A stretch of DNA of 64,000 bases from Isoetes taiwanensis (taxonomy: Eukaryota; Streptophyta; Lycopodiopsida; Isoetales; Isoetaceae): assembly GCA_021234155.1 (NCBI GenBank), contig JAJEKV010000011.1, positions 20,786,677 to 20,850,676 of the forward strand. Reading direction: 5' to 3'. The position numbers were made by a program, and so were the translations under genes. Of this stretch, positions 36,996 to 49,273 are shown piece by piece (positions within the stretch are counted from its first letter, which is position 1; each line of letters opens with the position of its first letter). The notes beneath the pieces were generated by a model. It worked only from the letters and a program-made list of their open reading frames with translations, did no database searches and had not been told where the DNA came from.

Positions 36996-39715
36996 GAACC
37001 AAAAACCCTGTTAAAAGAAATTGATCTATAATATTATTGTTGTATATTCGCAATATTGACAAAGTTTATCTTACAATGGACACATAGCATGTGGTAACAA
37101 CTTTAATACCATATGGACGTTGATAGTGTATGACAATCAAGACAAGAACATGGAGGTGATTGGGATTAAGTGACATGATAGAAATGGCATGGCAAACATG
37201 AATGGAAGTTGTAAGGACATGGAGGGATATGTGTATTAAGGTCTTAGGGATGGAAAGCATGTATTATAGCATTTTATATGGCAAGGCTAAGTGTAGGGCG
37301 TCATCTAGAGTGTCTTATATAGCTGGGATGACATGATAAGGGTGACACAACGGTTGTCTTGGCTAAAGCCTAAGCTTTCTGCAACAATCAGTTTCAACCT
37401 TTTCTGGTAATAGATTAACAAGGTGTTGCCACACAAAGGGTTGCACGGATGAATTGGCAAAAAAATAAAAGAAAAAGGAGAAGAAAGAAATCGGATGCAT
37501 CAGAGAATAGAAATCAAAAAATCATATCATATATGTGCGAACCTGCAGTCGTCCAAGACTGCACTATATGGAGCTCTTCGATGCAATCTGAATCTATCCG
37601 CATCAATTTGATGAAAGATGTTCATATCCAATGCAACCTATCTAAACATATATAAATGAGTTTGCTTTTTTTCGTCCGCCTAAAAAAAAACCTTATTTTC
37701 TCCCCGTCCTCAATCAATTGTGTTTGAATTTGTTTGTGAAATCCGATAACCACGTGCGGCAAGACGAACCGGGCATTGGCGCCGCCATAGCTGGGCACAG
37801 ATCAGTGCCATTCTTCTTCTCTGCGTCGTCAATGAAAAACCGCCATAAATTTTTTGCCGCCATAGCTTGCCACCACGAGCAGAATCTCCTAGCTTGGGCT
37901 GCAAAAATCCATGATTTAACCCTGTTATATGGCTTTCGAAGCATAGCTTGCTGCCAGGAACAGAATCTCATAGCTTGGGCTCATATCTAGAAACTTTTCT
38001 AGGCTCCGATTCTTCCTTCTCCGCCAGAATGGAGGATTCTTTCAGCTCTGTTAAAATCCTGATGGATTCTTTCCGCATGTGTACGTGGTCTTTTATTTCT
38101 TGGAAATCTTGCACCGAAGTTCCAAAATACCCTGCTCTGATTCTGCCCCTTAGCACCAAAATGGTTACAAATCCGCACAGGACTGTGATTTTTAGATTGT
38201 TGAAGGTCTTCTGGATCTGTCTGCCCCTTCCGCCGGAGAAAGCTTGCTTTGGATACCACCCATTTGGGGCCTTCGTCGTTGGCAGGCCCTTTTTGAACGA
38301 ATCCTTCATTCTGGCACCAAAAAGTCGAGACTAATCCCAAATAAAAAATTGAATCCAACAGCTACAAGCAATGCCGGAAGTCTGGAAGCAATCTGGAAGG
38401 ATCTTTCATCTCACATGGCAGAGTGAGAAAATCAGTGCGGAGGGCAGGAAACGGCTAATTTGAAGCCGATTTTGCACTGCAATTAATGAAATCATTCGTA
38501 TATCTTTTAAGGCATTAAACACACATGCAATTGTTCGAATTTGTGAAGAGCAGCACATTTCCTATGTTTTAAGGCATCGAACACACATGCAATTGTTTGA
38601 ATTTGCATGTCTTTTAAAGTCACGCCAAGCCGAACTTTACACATATCCTTTTGACGTTGTTCCGCTGCCAATACAATCCTGCTGCCGCCATTATATACGG
38701 GATAATAAAATGTCTTGCCATCCGATGCAAAAATATGATACCGGCCACTACTACGGCTGCCACCATAAAAGCTGCCAGCTGCGGCGCCATCTCCTCCATT
38801 TTCCCCATCTGCCCATCGCCCATCTATCCCCCATATATTCTCATTATCGGTCGCTTCAAATCCCGGCATATTCTTTTGCATATGCCAATCCAAGGGTTCA
38901 AAAAAATACACTTCACCCCATTCAAAAACACTACCATCCTTGCAAAAAATATCTCTTATCAAACCCCAAATACCACAAACTTGAACTTTAACACGCTGCA
39001 GTCCCCTTGCACCATGGTCTCGCTATTTATCGCAATCTCGCCATCCCTGGCCGTTAGATTTAAAATGGTTATAACATGGAACTTGGGGCATCTCAAGATT
39101 ATCACGATAATCTCCTAGAGACTATCACGTTAATCTTCATAATATTACAATATTTCGATCTGTTTCAATGGCATGTGATGACCTCTTCAGCTCGGCCATG
39201 GCAAAATGCATCGATTCGGCAATGGCACGGGAGTACCTGAGCTACATTTTTCTCGGGTATGGCAATGGATCTTTCGAGCCATTTTGGCCATGGCCATATT
39301 GCTCGTGAATTTTATTCCCATTAACGCCCGAGGGCCATGGCGTTATCTCCCTTAACACCCTACTCCAAGGGTTTATGAGCCTCTGTGATAATGCCCTAGG
39401 GCGTTATGAGCCTTCGTGATAATGCCCTAGGGCGTTAAGACTGATTTAGGTATAAAAACCCAAGGAGCATCGTGTTAAGGTAAAATATATGCAATCTAGA
39501 GGTCCATCAACATCAAATAGAAAACTACCAATCCAAATCAGTAATGTGCAATTAGTACGCATCTACCTTAGGGCATGGGAACTCGAAGTAACAATACGGT
39601 TTCAAATCCTATAGGTTCAATTAATTGAAGGATGCCTATTGAAACTTGAACTGTCATAAATTTACCAGACGAGGTCTGAAACATACTATCAGTCCGACTC
39701 ATAGGGTCAGAACTA
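36996..39715. other. Intergenic with local duplications
   Basis: Contains a tandem pair of about 80 bp near 37862-37985 (ATAGCTTGCCACCACGAGCA and ATAGCTTGCTGCCAGGAACA, each ending TAGCTTGGGCT) and a doubled AACACACATGCAATTGTT(C/T)G word at 38518 and 38580. A 151-codon minus-strand frame (38962-38507) has a Gly-rich, aromatic composition (FYGGSRSSGRYHIFASDG) that could be coding, but no family is recognised and no start or splice evidence supports it. A (T)AATGCCCTAGGGCGTTA unit is doubled at 39388-39440. Confidence 0.45.
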
Positions 39716-39716
39716 G

Positions 39717-39760
39717 AGAAATGTTCGCGGCGGCCTTGGCCGCCGCGATAAATTTCTTGT
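39717..39760. repeat. GC-rich palindrome, copy 2
   Basis: Arms CGCGGCGGCC (39726-39735) and GGCCGCCGCG (39738-39747) around TT. Flanks match copy 1 at 289-340. Relative to copy 1, T:A at the third position of the stem has become C:G on both arms, so pairing is kept. Confidence 0.75.
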
Positions 39761-41415
39761 ATATTCAATTATTTATTTGTTCGACTACACTCAATATATA
39801 GAAAATCTATTTACAATCTATATCCTGCTGCAACTCAATGTAGAAAGTAAGTGGGGTTTGGATTCTGTGTTTTTGAGTATTATTTCAGAGCGTTCACCTT
39901 TGTAAATATTTCAACTTGTCTCGCTATCTCCACCGTCTATTCAAGATATTTTACAAATATTCCAGCTTCCTTACTACCATTCCTACAGCATGCCCTGCGA
40001 GCAACCCAAAAAGCCAAGTGAAATACGTTCGGCTATGATTGTTCTAGTAGGCTTATAGATAGAGAGGAATTTTTATTTTTATAAATAATATAGTTTTATG
40101 AGAAAATTCCAAATACCCCTCAAGTTTACAAATATTCTAAAAATACCCTTCATTAGAGTTGTGCAATTGTTTTTGAAAGTCTGGTTTTATTGTGGAATTC
40201 CAAAAAGGGCGTGGCCGTCCATTTTTTGCAACCTCTGTGTGCACGTTTTTCCCTAACCTTACAGTTGGCGAGGGCCTGGCAGGGGCCGAGCTGTCAGGCA
40301 ATTTTGGGCGACAGAGGGATGGCCGATTGTGTGAGAGAGGGTGGTTTCCCTTGCAGGGCAGCGATGATATTAGGCAGCCATGGATTTACAGACATGGATG
40401 GGCAGCACTGATATTAGGCAGCCATGGATTTACAGACATGGATGGGCATAGAGAGCAGGGCGGGCTAGTTCAGGGAAGAGAGCAAGGCAGGGAAGAGAGC
40501 TTTGAGTTTAATTTGGCGTCCTTGCTTCGAATCCGACGCTTTGAATGTGAAGCTTTATTGCTTCTATACTGTCTCTGTTTTGTGTTGTGCAGCATGAAAA
40601 GCATCAGCGGATCAAATAGAACTGGGTTTGCAGTTGAACGAGAGGATTCAAAGCTTGTATTCTAAAGCAGGGCAGCCAGAATAGATCCGTTGAAAGTTTA
40701 GTTCGGCGCAAAGCTTGGCTCCACCATGCTTAGATGCCATGGCTTTCTTGCTTCAACGCCATAACCGGATCAAGGGAGGAGTGCGCCGCGCTGCCATTCT
40801 CTCCATGGGATTGCCACGTTGGTGAGAGGCCTTGCCACCTGTACGGCATCTAGGGGAGCAGGCCAGAAACCAACGATGCACATCTTTTTTAATTTTTTTT
40901 TTAAATAAAGAGCACTTTTGTGAATATAGTGTTATAGTTTTAAGAATAGAATAGATTTCTTATTTTTTTTAGTTGGTCTTCATGAACACTATAGATTGGA
41001 TAAGATCTTTCCAACAAGATCAAATTCATTTAAGCCAGAATTAAAATTTACAAGTTTGCTCATTTTAGTTACTTTTTATAACAATTTTTCAAAGCACTTA
41101 ACTTGAAGATTCCAACTCAGATTTAGATAATTCTACTACTAATAGATAGGTCTCACTTTCATCTATAAGTACACGTTCATTTGATCGCTCAATAAAATGT
41201 TATTGCCATTTGATCCAAAATATTCTGTCTCTGAAATTTAAAATATTTGTTTTTCCTAGTTTTATATTTTTTTACAGTTTTAAACTTAACATTTTAAGCC
41301 TTCCAGTTTTGATTTGTTTTTTATAGTTTCAGGCCTTTTTTCCACGGTAGTCTTATCTTTAAAAGTCACATATTTTATCCAATGATGTTTGGCCACCTAT
41401 TGTCTTAAAAATAAA
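39761..41415. other. Intergenic with a 42-bp tandem duplication
   Basis: A 42-bp unit (GATATTAGGCAGCCATGGAT...) occurs twice at about 40367-40450. The open frame across it (40192-40665, 157 codons) has no recognised domain. The remainder is AT-rich. Confidence 0.5.
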
Positions 41416-41417
41416 TC

Positions 41418-41642
41418 GCTTTTCCACTATAAAAATAAGACATGTCTTATTTAGGTTCGGAATAGGTTTGGATACCAAATGGAGTCTTATTTTATTCCGG
41501 GGGATTTCCCCCGCCGTAAAATAAGACACCTGTCTTATTTGAATATATAACTAAAAATAAGACGTGTCTTATTTTTTCATGCTTTTCCACTAATATATTT
41601 TAGTGGTGTCATATTTTATGACTACCATGCAGTGGAAAAGCA
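41418..41642. mobile_element. MITE-like palindromic element
   Basis: The word GCTTTTCCACTA occurs at 41418 and 41581, and its inverse AGTGGAAAAGCA at 41631-41642. Between lie a perfect 20-bp palindrome AAATAAGACATGTCTTATTT (41433-41452) and two near-palindromes of the same family (AATAAGACACCTGTCTTATT near 41519-41540; AAAATAAGACGTGTCTTATT near 41554-41575). A short AT-rich non-coding element with terminal inverted words fits a MITE, but target duplications were not identified. Confidence 0.5.
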
Positions 41643-41665
41643 AGTCTAAATTTGTGTCTCATTTT

Positions 41666-41755
41666 AGCCCTGGAGTCACAAATGGTATCATATATAGCCC
41701 TGGAGTCACAAATGGTGTCATATATAGCCCTGGAGTCACAAATGGTGTCATATAT
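41666..41755. repeat. Three tandem copies of a 30-bp unit
   Basis: The unit AGCCCTGGAGTCACAAATGG plus TGTCATATAT starts at 41666, 41696 and 41726, almost without change. Confidence 0.9.
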
Positions 41756-42154
41756 TGTATATGACAGCCATATTTTGCGACTAGTGTGAAAAAAGGGCCT
41801 CAACCTTGTAAATTTAGAATTTAACCAGAGTTGAACTTTAACGAATTTCCAAATTGTACAATTGTCCTTGTCTTTGGACACCTCAGTCAACTAACGAAAT
41901 AATAATCTTAAAATTGTGTTATACATGTTAAATTTTGCTACAATAATATCTCCGATTCATTTTATTTACCTTGTGGTTTAAAAACAGCCAAAAATGTTTG
42001 TTGCGATCATGCAATCTTGATGCATGTCTCACAGATCAGTACTTTGTTGATCTCGTATAATGCTTGCAGAGAAGTCGAGCCAAGCGTGAAATTCGAGGGA
42101 GGCCCCGATTAACTCTGTGCCAGCAGCCGCCCTCAATTTTATGTTGTAATTGTA

Positions 42155-45100
42155 TTAGGCTGATGCCTTCCTTTTCCTGCTCTTGGTAGTCTCTTGACTA
42201 GACCCATTAATAATTGTAACTTTACCTGCCCCTGAATGTTCTTTTATTGTTTCTTCTGATTTCTGTTCAATGGGCGGACAACCAAAATCCCAACCCACAA
42301 AGTCATCATTCGTGCCACTAGAAGGATTACTTGGAAAAAGTTTTGTCGGTGTAGTCTTATAGAAAGCTAGAGGCACCTGCTTTAATCTTCGTCCCGTCTA
42401 AAACAGACAAAAAACAGTTATTATTTTTTGCCACAAATTACTTTCAGCTGTTAGTCCAACGGAGCAAGGCAAACCTCTTCTGAAAATATTGTTGTATAAG
42501 ATCCAGAACTGAAGTCCGAGACTAAAACTTCTGTTGTGCGAGCTCTTACAGTCAGGTCTGTTTCCAGGGATGCTATAAACCTGTCCGCCCCCAAAAAAAC
42601 AGAGACAAGAATTTGAATTTCTTCATATGATGCTAAACCAAGAATAACAACAGAGTGATACCTGGAAACTGCAGGACAGTAGTGATGACGAAGCGTCTCC
42701 ATTTCCCACAAGGAACTTTCTGCAAGAAAATCCTTCTACTTGAGAATCCAATAACTATAGCAGGATTTAACTAGAAAACATGAGCATAAAAGATGCACTT
42801 CCAAATGTAGGCTTTTCCTGGTGAACTCGATGAACCAAACCTGGTATATTTAAGCATACTAAACCAATAATCTGAAAAAACTCACGCAAAGCATTGCACT
42901 TTTCAACATCAGATTCATCTGGAAGAAACAAATCCACCCCCCTTCTTGTTAACTTCCCCGCTTTGTGAGGAGCTGTATCATGTGTGTTACTGGTTTCAAA
43001 TGGTAAATCATCCTGAACAGCAAATATTAGTGCTCATTTCCAGAAAGTGCTGCAAATTGATTGTAGCGCACTTACCCGATGAACAAGACAATTGATTGAT
43101 GGATGCCGACGGAGAAGATTATGAATCAGGGCCACTATTACAAGTGCTCCTGCTGGTGGGACTGCTAAAGCCAAGCGGCTCAACCTTTTGGCAAAAGCTG
43201 CAGCCAAATAGGCAGGCAAATGTGACGATTTCAGACACGTATCCAGTAACTGAAAGCAAAATCAACACAAGATTCATCAAACAATCTGCTTTTTACTGGG
43301 GGAAAAAGGAATCTTGAATATATTAGCACCTCAAAAAAGCTAGCCCGGTGCTTGGCCACAAAAATGGAGGGCTCTAAAAGAGCATAAAGTTTGTTGTAGA
43401 AGTTTGGATACTCGAGGCCATATTTTGTCATCAAAATAAATAAACCATTTAATGCCATCACACTGATAAGGCCTCCAATATCATATGATCTTGTCAAAAA
43501 ATCACTGCATTACGCACGAAATTCTTACGCCCAAAATTAATGCATCATCATACTAAACTTTAAGATTAGTCAATTCAAAACCTGAGGTGAATAGGACTTG
43601 ATAAATATGGCATAATGAGCGTGTGCATGTGAGTTAAAACCTGCACGAAGAACTCAGACAGTTAACTCCCTTTTGACCATAATTCCAGAAAAGGACAAGA
43701 CTTTAACAAGCTTTGCCGGTCTCCTGGGCACAAAGATAAACAAGCATCATTTTATCGAACTTATGGATGTGATTCAATGGCTTGCAGACGACTCAGTTTT
43801 ATCAACTAAGAGTTCTCTCTTTTTGGGGGCATCATTTTATCAAGCTTAGCCTGTGATGCAATGGCTCACAAACAACTCAGTTTATCCAACTTCTACTCAC
43901 AGATGTCTTTATTGCTCTACGGAACATACAAATACACCAAAAAGCCTTTAACTTGTAGATGGATACGAAACAAACATGCAATCATTCCTGCAATTAAGCT
44001 ACAAAACCAATCCACAAAGACCAAAAATGTAACGCACAACCTTCTTATAAACGTCAAGTGGCAATGGAAGCTGGAGATACGCTAACCATGTCTTCGTTAG
44101 TTTCAAAGGTAGTTTTTTCTGTCACAAGTTTATAAGTCAAAAAAAAGTCACGCAGAAACTATGTGTCAAAAAATGTCAAACAGAATCTAACTAATATGCA
44201 GATAAAAGTTAAGTCGCTCACCAACCTTCAAAGAAGATTTTCCCTCCCTCAAGGTGTCTTTACCTAAAAAACAAACACGACATGCTATAAAAAATACTGA
44301 CACTTCTTCGAAGTTTAGCGTGGCATTTATTACAAGTTGCCATTTTCCATTTTCCAATAAGCATATAATTTCATTTCATATTGCTCCATATAAAATTTCA
44401 TTGACAGTTACTCCAGTATATTTTACGATTTCATTTCCATTTCATTGTACTTCATGAAGTTTTGGTGTTTCAATGGTCAAAACTGAAAACCCTTTTGTCT
44501 GAAATTTTCTTCCCTGCAACATAAGCTAAGAGGAAGAAAGGCCTACAAGCATGCCAAAACCTAAATGTCATGATAAAGAGTAAGTAATGTCAGCTTCGAC
44601 TATATCACTTCCATACGTTTATGGTCTAGAACCTTAAGACATTAGTTTTTCTTTCAACTATGTATCTTCCACCAACCATCCGAAAACTGAAACTGTAAAA
44701 GAAATTCTCTAAGTATACCTTTTAGATCTTTACCAGAAGCATCCAATGGGGGAACGTGTGACAACAAATCATATATATTGCGCGCAAAAGTGTCATTGCT
44801 GCAATCATTAAAATGAGATCATACAGCAATCCTCAAATAATACATCACGATGATTTGAAAATGAAATATGCAGCATGTAGGTGTTCATAGATGAACCTTT
44901 GAAAAGCAGTACTCAATGTGCATGACAAGAGATGGGGAGAAAATAATGGATTCCTAAAACAACTGGCATGAAAGAAAGGGACCTGTGCAGAAGTTAATGA
45001 TATTTCTAAAAATGCACCTCCCAACGCCTTGTATTAAGTAGCCTATGATTGTAGAAGAGTAAAGTCTAATTCTCAAATATAAGCTTCAAAAAAGTTCCTA

Positions 45101-46676
45101 GATGTTACCTCACTTGATGATATACATTGTCTTCATCTTCATCGCTAGATATCATTTTATCTGTATCATGTATGAAGCAGGAAGAAAATGAAGAATTTCA
45201 GAAGACTATCAAGTAGCTATCCCCACACCTTATCCCCCTTGTATAACAAAATCAAGCCCCAAAGTATGTTACTCATAAAAACATATACCTTTCGACTGCC
45301 TTTCCTTATGCTGCAATATCAGCTTTTCCACGCTAACATAGGTGAAATAGCTGTTCAAAACATGGGATTTCTGTTATGCCTCTCTACAATATTAATTTCC
45401 AACTCAAAAAGCTAGAATCAAACAAGAAGATTAAGCACAAGACAACTAGACTGCCATGTGATTGATGGCAAATGAAAAGCCATGATGCTGAAAGAAATCC
45501 TACGCATGCATCTGCATTATATGCATGTCTGATTTGGAAGGCACCTAGTGACAGAATCAAAATTAAAACATTAATTAGTGATCGCAAACCATACCAGACT
45601 TCCACACATTTACAGTGTTCTGAAATAAAGGCTCCCAAGATGTCATTATTGAACCCCGGTGTTCCAACCTGAAGTTCACTAAAGTCAGCATGTGCTAGAG
45701 GTTCCTTAACATTTAATAACGACTTTCATTACAACCCTTGAAAGACTAAAATTTGGATTCACCAATAGATTTTTTGAGATGTGAGTAAAGCATCTAATCT
45801 GATTTTGAAAAGTGGATTGATAGGTTTTTCTATGCAGCAATAAATATTCTCTCTAAATAATTAGCACAGGAAGACATCTTACCAAAGCTCTACAAGCATT
45901 GGAAAATACACCACGATTAAAATCCTCGCCCTGGCTACGTATAATTTCCATCAGAGCATTCAATGCTGCAACCTGTAGAATAATAATTTGTTAGGGTGCA
46001 AAATTGTTTAGATGGAAAGCAAACATATAGATATATTTTTCCAACTAAGCAACTAATGTCTACTATTTCGTGCATTTAAAAACTGTGCCCCGCAATCCTG
46101 CATGGTGGTCTGTGATTATGTTGATGTACCACAAAAGTTGTTCACTTAATGGTTTGATTGAAACGTAGCTAGAGTTTTTCAATGCCATTCCGAAAAGAGT
46201 CCTGAGGTGCAATATACTGATTTTAATTACGAAAACATAATTTTACTTCTACAGATTGTTCCACAGACCTGAGCTGTGGGTAAGATTCCCAGTTCGGCTA
46301 TGACCTTCAGCATCAACTTTACAAATTCACGGTACTTATCTGAAATCCAAGCCTTATAGATAGCATCTGCTGTTGGTTGTCCACTCTGCAAATCAGAGTC
46401 AGCATTCTTTTTCTTTCGAGCCCCAACTGTGCCAGAGAGGTCCCCGGAGCGCAGAAGTGGCAAAAAGAATGCTTGAAGGCAACGAATAGCTTCTATCAAA
46501 CAATCGACGGAATTGGCCAAGGAAGATGGGGCTGCTGCAGAGGAAGACGAAGGCAAAGAAGATGAGATAAGAGAAAGAAGAACAGGGCAATTGTTGATGT
46601 TGGAACGAGAAAGTAATAGCTCCCGGCCTAGGTGCTTGACTGTAGCGATGCTGTCTATGGAAGCCGGCTTCCCCAT
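42155..46676 (-). CDS. NOC4: NOC4 nucleolar complex protein 4, 15 exons
   Basis: Exons, 5' to 3': 46676-46269, 45972-45883, 45668-45595, 45350-45289, 45160-45109, 44798-44719, 44263-44226, 44118-44041, 43640-43582, 43504-43330, 43249-43076, 43012-42886, 42719-42662, 42580-42475, 42397-42155. All junctions are GT-AG and the summed length is 1,824 bases, in phase throughout, giving 607 residues. Landmarks: HLGRELLLSRSNINNCP near the start, LPLPLDVYKK (exon 8), YLSSPIHL (exon 9), TRSYDIGGLISVMALNGLFI and KHRASFFE (exon 10), PAYLAAAFAKRLSRLAL and LLRRHPSINCLVHR (exon 11), WEMETLRHHYCPAVSR (exon 13), PLAFYKTTPTKLF (last exon). Exons 9-13 are the conserved CBF/Noc domain. NOC4 acts with NOP14 in the nucleolus in maturation and export of the small (40S) ribosomal subunit. 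It appears fully intact, the best-supported gene here. Confidence 0.95.
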
Positions 46677-46834
46677 GCTTGCAGGGGTTTAGGGTTTATC
46701 ATTCTACGAGAGATTTTTTCTGTACATATATATTTTTGGGTTGCCCCCTGCCCTGTTGTTTTTTTACGATAGTTTTTGGGAGCAGTTGCATCTCTTTTTT
46801 CGCCGAATTCATGGTCATTAACAAAGCTCTGGAC
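46677..46834. promoter_or_regulatory. Head-to-head intergenic region of NOC4
   Basis: Only about 160 bp separate the NOC4 start codon from the first recognisable helicase codons on the other strand, so any NOC4 promoter lies here or inside the helicase relic. It contains TATATATATTTTTGGG-like AT-rich sequence at 46723-46740. No defined motif is assigned. Confidence 0.3.
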
Positions 46835-47042
46835 AAAGCCTTTTGCAGACTAGGGCCAAGATTGGTTCCGGAAAAACATTAGCTTATCTTATGCGAGTAT
46901 TGCAAAAGCTCCTAGGAGGGAATTAGTTGAATCTCATGCCAAAGCTCCTAGGAGGGAATTAGTTGAGTCTCATGCTGCTTCAATGGTCGTGGTGCTTGTT
47001 CCTACTCGAGAAATTTGTCAGCAAGTGAAGCTTATTAGGTTT
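46835..47042 (+). pseudogene. DEAD-box RNA helicase N-terminal relic
   Basis: The frame reads KIGSGKTLAYLMRVLQ (Walker A/motif I of DEAD-box helicases, with K for the usual QT). After a one-base shift it reads APRRELVESHAASMVVVLVPTREICQQVK, which contains motif Ia (PTRE). A 36-bp segment (46905-46940) is duplicated directly at 46941-46976, repeating twelve codons in frame. Motif II (DEAD) and everything downstream were not found; a possible further exon lies at 47590-47680. Lies head to head with NOC4, probably the former neighbouring gene now truncated. Confidence 0.65.
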
Positions 47043-48287
47043 TGCAAATAAAGCAAATTTTGATGTTGTATATCCAGATTGCATTTTTTGTATAGTTGTT
47101 TGATCAGATCCCATGACTGTTAAAATACTGCGGGGGTGATTTGAAGGATTTGTAGGGTTCAAAATATTGATATTTCATAATTATCATTTGATCAATTCAT
47201 TGTTGCTTTGAGAGGGAATAATTTTGCATCAGCATATTGGATGCGTGTACAAGCAGATTATGTCTATAGTCAGTGCTTTCCATGGAGAACACTCTGCTTC
47301 CTTATTTACAATCTCGTGAGAACATGTTTTTCATATTCTTTTATATGCATGGATAGAAAAAGTTAAAAATTACATGTTTTTGAAGCAGTGTAATGAAAGT
47401 CCTATATGCCAGGTGTAATGAAAGTCCTATATGCCAGGTATTATTGCAGGTTGCTTTATTATGCTTCTAGATAATGAATAGGTGTAGTGATAATAATGCC
47501 TGGGTATTCATAGCTTCAACATATGTACTAGTGGAGATGCATAGCCTTCTGGAATGCTGCTTATGTAAACATTTATAGAGATGTTAGTAGGTGGAATTGC
47601 CATTCAACCAATGGAGGAAACAATCGGAAGGATGAATCCTGCAGTCGCATCAATGGAAAAGGGAGCCTTGATATTGAGGTAATGGACTCATAACTATTTG
47701 TTAGACTAAATGTTGTTCTTTTTTCATCAAGAACAACTGGAACTTGGCACTTTGACTGGCATGTACATTTCTATACCCTTTACATGATATTGAAAAATGT
47801 AGCTGGAAAACTAGATGCATAGGGTAATTTGGATAAACTAGATGCATAGGGTAATTTGGATAAACTAAAGTCTGTTATTGGCTTATGCATGCCCCTTATA
47901 TATGTACGCTCAAATATAGATCTATGCTTAATTGAAGGTTCAAGATCACAGCTGATTTGCATCCAGATTTTTTTTATATGTGCCAACAGTTTGATGAGGT
48001 AATGAATATATAACAATTACGACGGTATATAAAAAAATTCAAAGATTTGATGGAAACACTTGCATTTTCATAACTGTATACTTGATGCCAGCACCTACTG
48101 ATATATTTTAGAATATGTTCTTTAATCTAGTTTGATGAGCTTTTCTAGGCATATTTCTTATTTCAAGGTCACTCTCTTTTGAAACTGAGTTTGTGTGCTA
48201 GCAAAGTAAGAAGGAACATATTTTGTTTCTATCCTCATGGAAGAAGATGATTATGGCTGTGGCATCATACAGAAGTGAAATTGTAGT
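47043..48287. other. Intergenic with short tandem duplications
   Basis: A 27-bp unit (TGTAATGAAAGTCCTATATG) is doubled at about 47390-47445, and a 28-bp unit (AACTAGATGCATAGGGTAAT) is doubled at about 47808-47866. An ACTAGTGGAGATGCATAG word at 47526 faintly resembles the CACTA end at 48722. No gene beyond a possible helicase exon near 47590-47680. Confidence 0.45.
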
Positions 48288-48390
48288 AACTTTTACGGAT
48301 CTGGACTAAAAAGCTACTAAGGGAAAAGAACGATAAGATAGTGGAATTCTTTATTAAAAGAGAGAGTGGGTACAACAAGAGTTGGCAAAA
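48288..48390 (-). repeat. Fragment of the 48.7-kb LTR
   Basis: GTAACTTTTACGGATCTGGA through GTGGAATTCTTTATTAAAAG and GTACAACAAGAGTT repeats the first ~110 bp of the LTR that begins at 48721, then breaks off into CACTA-like sequence. It is an extra LTR end left by nested insertion or recombination. Confidence 0.75.
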
Positions 48391-48454
48391 CTTATTAATG
48401 AATTATAAAAGACATTACGTAGAAAAAATCAAATAAATAAATATTATTGAATAT

Positions 48455-48723
48455 CAGTTTGTTACGCTTGACAAAAGAATAATTGCCAAGCATGACAAAA
48501 GTATAGGTTTTGTCACACGTGATAAATCTATATTTGTCACGCGTGACAAACCTATATTTGTCACGAGTATCAAAATTAGTTATATATCACGCGTGACAAA
48601 TGGTTTCACATTTGTCACGAGTGAGAAAAGTCATTTGTCACGATCACGATAATAATAAAATAATAATATAGTGTATTTTGCGTGACAAAAACCGTGACAA
48701 ACAATGGTTATCTCTACTAGTGT
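48455..48723. mobile_element. CACTA-like transposon end
   Basis: At least eight copies of TTTGTCACG or its inverse, several joined as the palindrome TTTGTCACGCGTGACAAA (for example 48534-48551), form a subterminal repeat array. On the minus strand the edge reads CACTAGTAGAGATAACCATT, the start typical of plant CACTA (En/Spm) elements. No transposase is present, so it is a non-autonomous or deleted copy. The opposite end was not found with confidence. Confidence 0.6.
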
Positions 48724-49273
48724 AAGTAACTTTTACGGATCTGGACTAAAAAGCTACTAAGAGAAAAGATGATTGCTCACACAAGATAGTGGAATTCTTT
48801 ATTAAAAGAGAGAGTGCGTACAACAAGAGTTAGGGAGAAGTTCAACCGCCCAACCACGGAACTAGCACTCTTGATCACAAAGCACTTTCAAACACAGGAA
48901 TATCTCGCTAGAAGTCCCCAGGACTCTGCTACTACTTCCCCTAAACTATGATGCAATCTCTCAGAGCCAATCTTCAGAAAGCTACCAATGATGCCCTTGT
49001 TCTCCAAGGCATATCCTTTTAAACCCCCAAAAATCTATTCTCGTCCACTAATCCATTATTGGCTCTGGCTCCTATAATACACCAGACTAAGAATGACATC
49101 ATCTTATCCCTTAATCTCTTCCAATCATAGATAACCAATAATAGAGTAGCTAATTCTATATTTGATGGTGCACTATGATTGGCATGACAATAGAATAGCT
49201 AATTATAATGCCATGGTTGTATATAAGTCTGACTTTATTATAACATTCTAACTTTTAGAATGTATTCGTAACA
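48721..49273 (-). mobile_element. 3' LTR of a minus-strand Ty3/gypsy element
   Basis: 553 bp, TGTAAGTAAC to CGTAACA, matching 51186-51693 throughout. The first internal bases, GCCCCCGGGGTAAAG, read as a purine-rich tract on the minus strand, as expected for the polypurine primer site next to a 3' LTR. Direct repeats of the target are not clear. Confidence 0.8.

Noticed and set aside
38507-38962. Glycine-rich 151-residue protein
   Set aside because: Composition is plausible but the opposite strand is equally open, no family is recognised and local duplications disturb the end; noted only in the intergenic entry.
40192-40665. 157-codon plus-strand protein
   Set aside because: It spans a 42-bp tandem duplication, a second frame is open over part of it and there is no domain; not supported as a gene.
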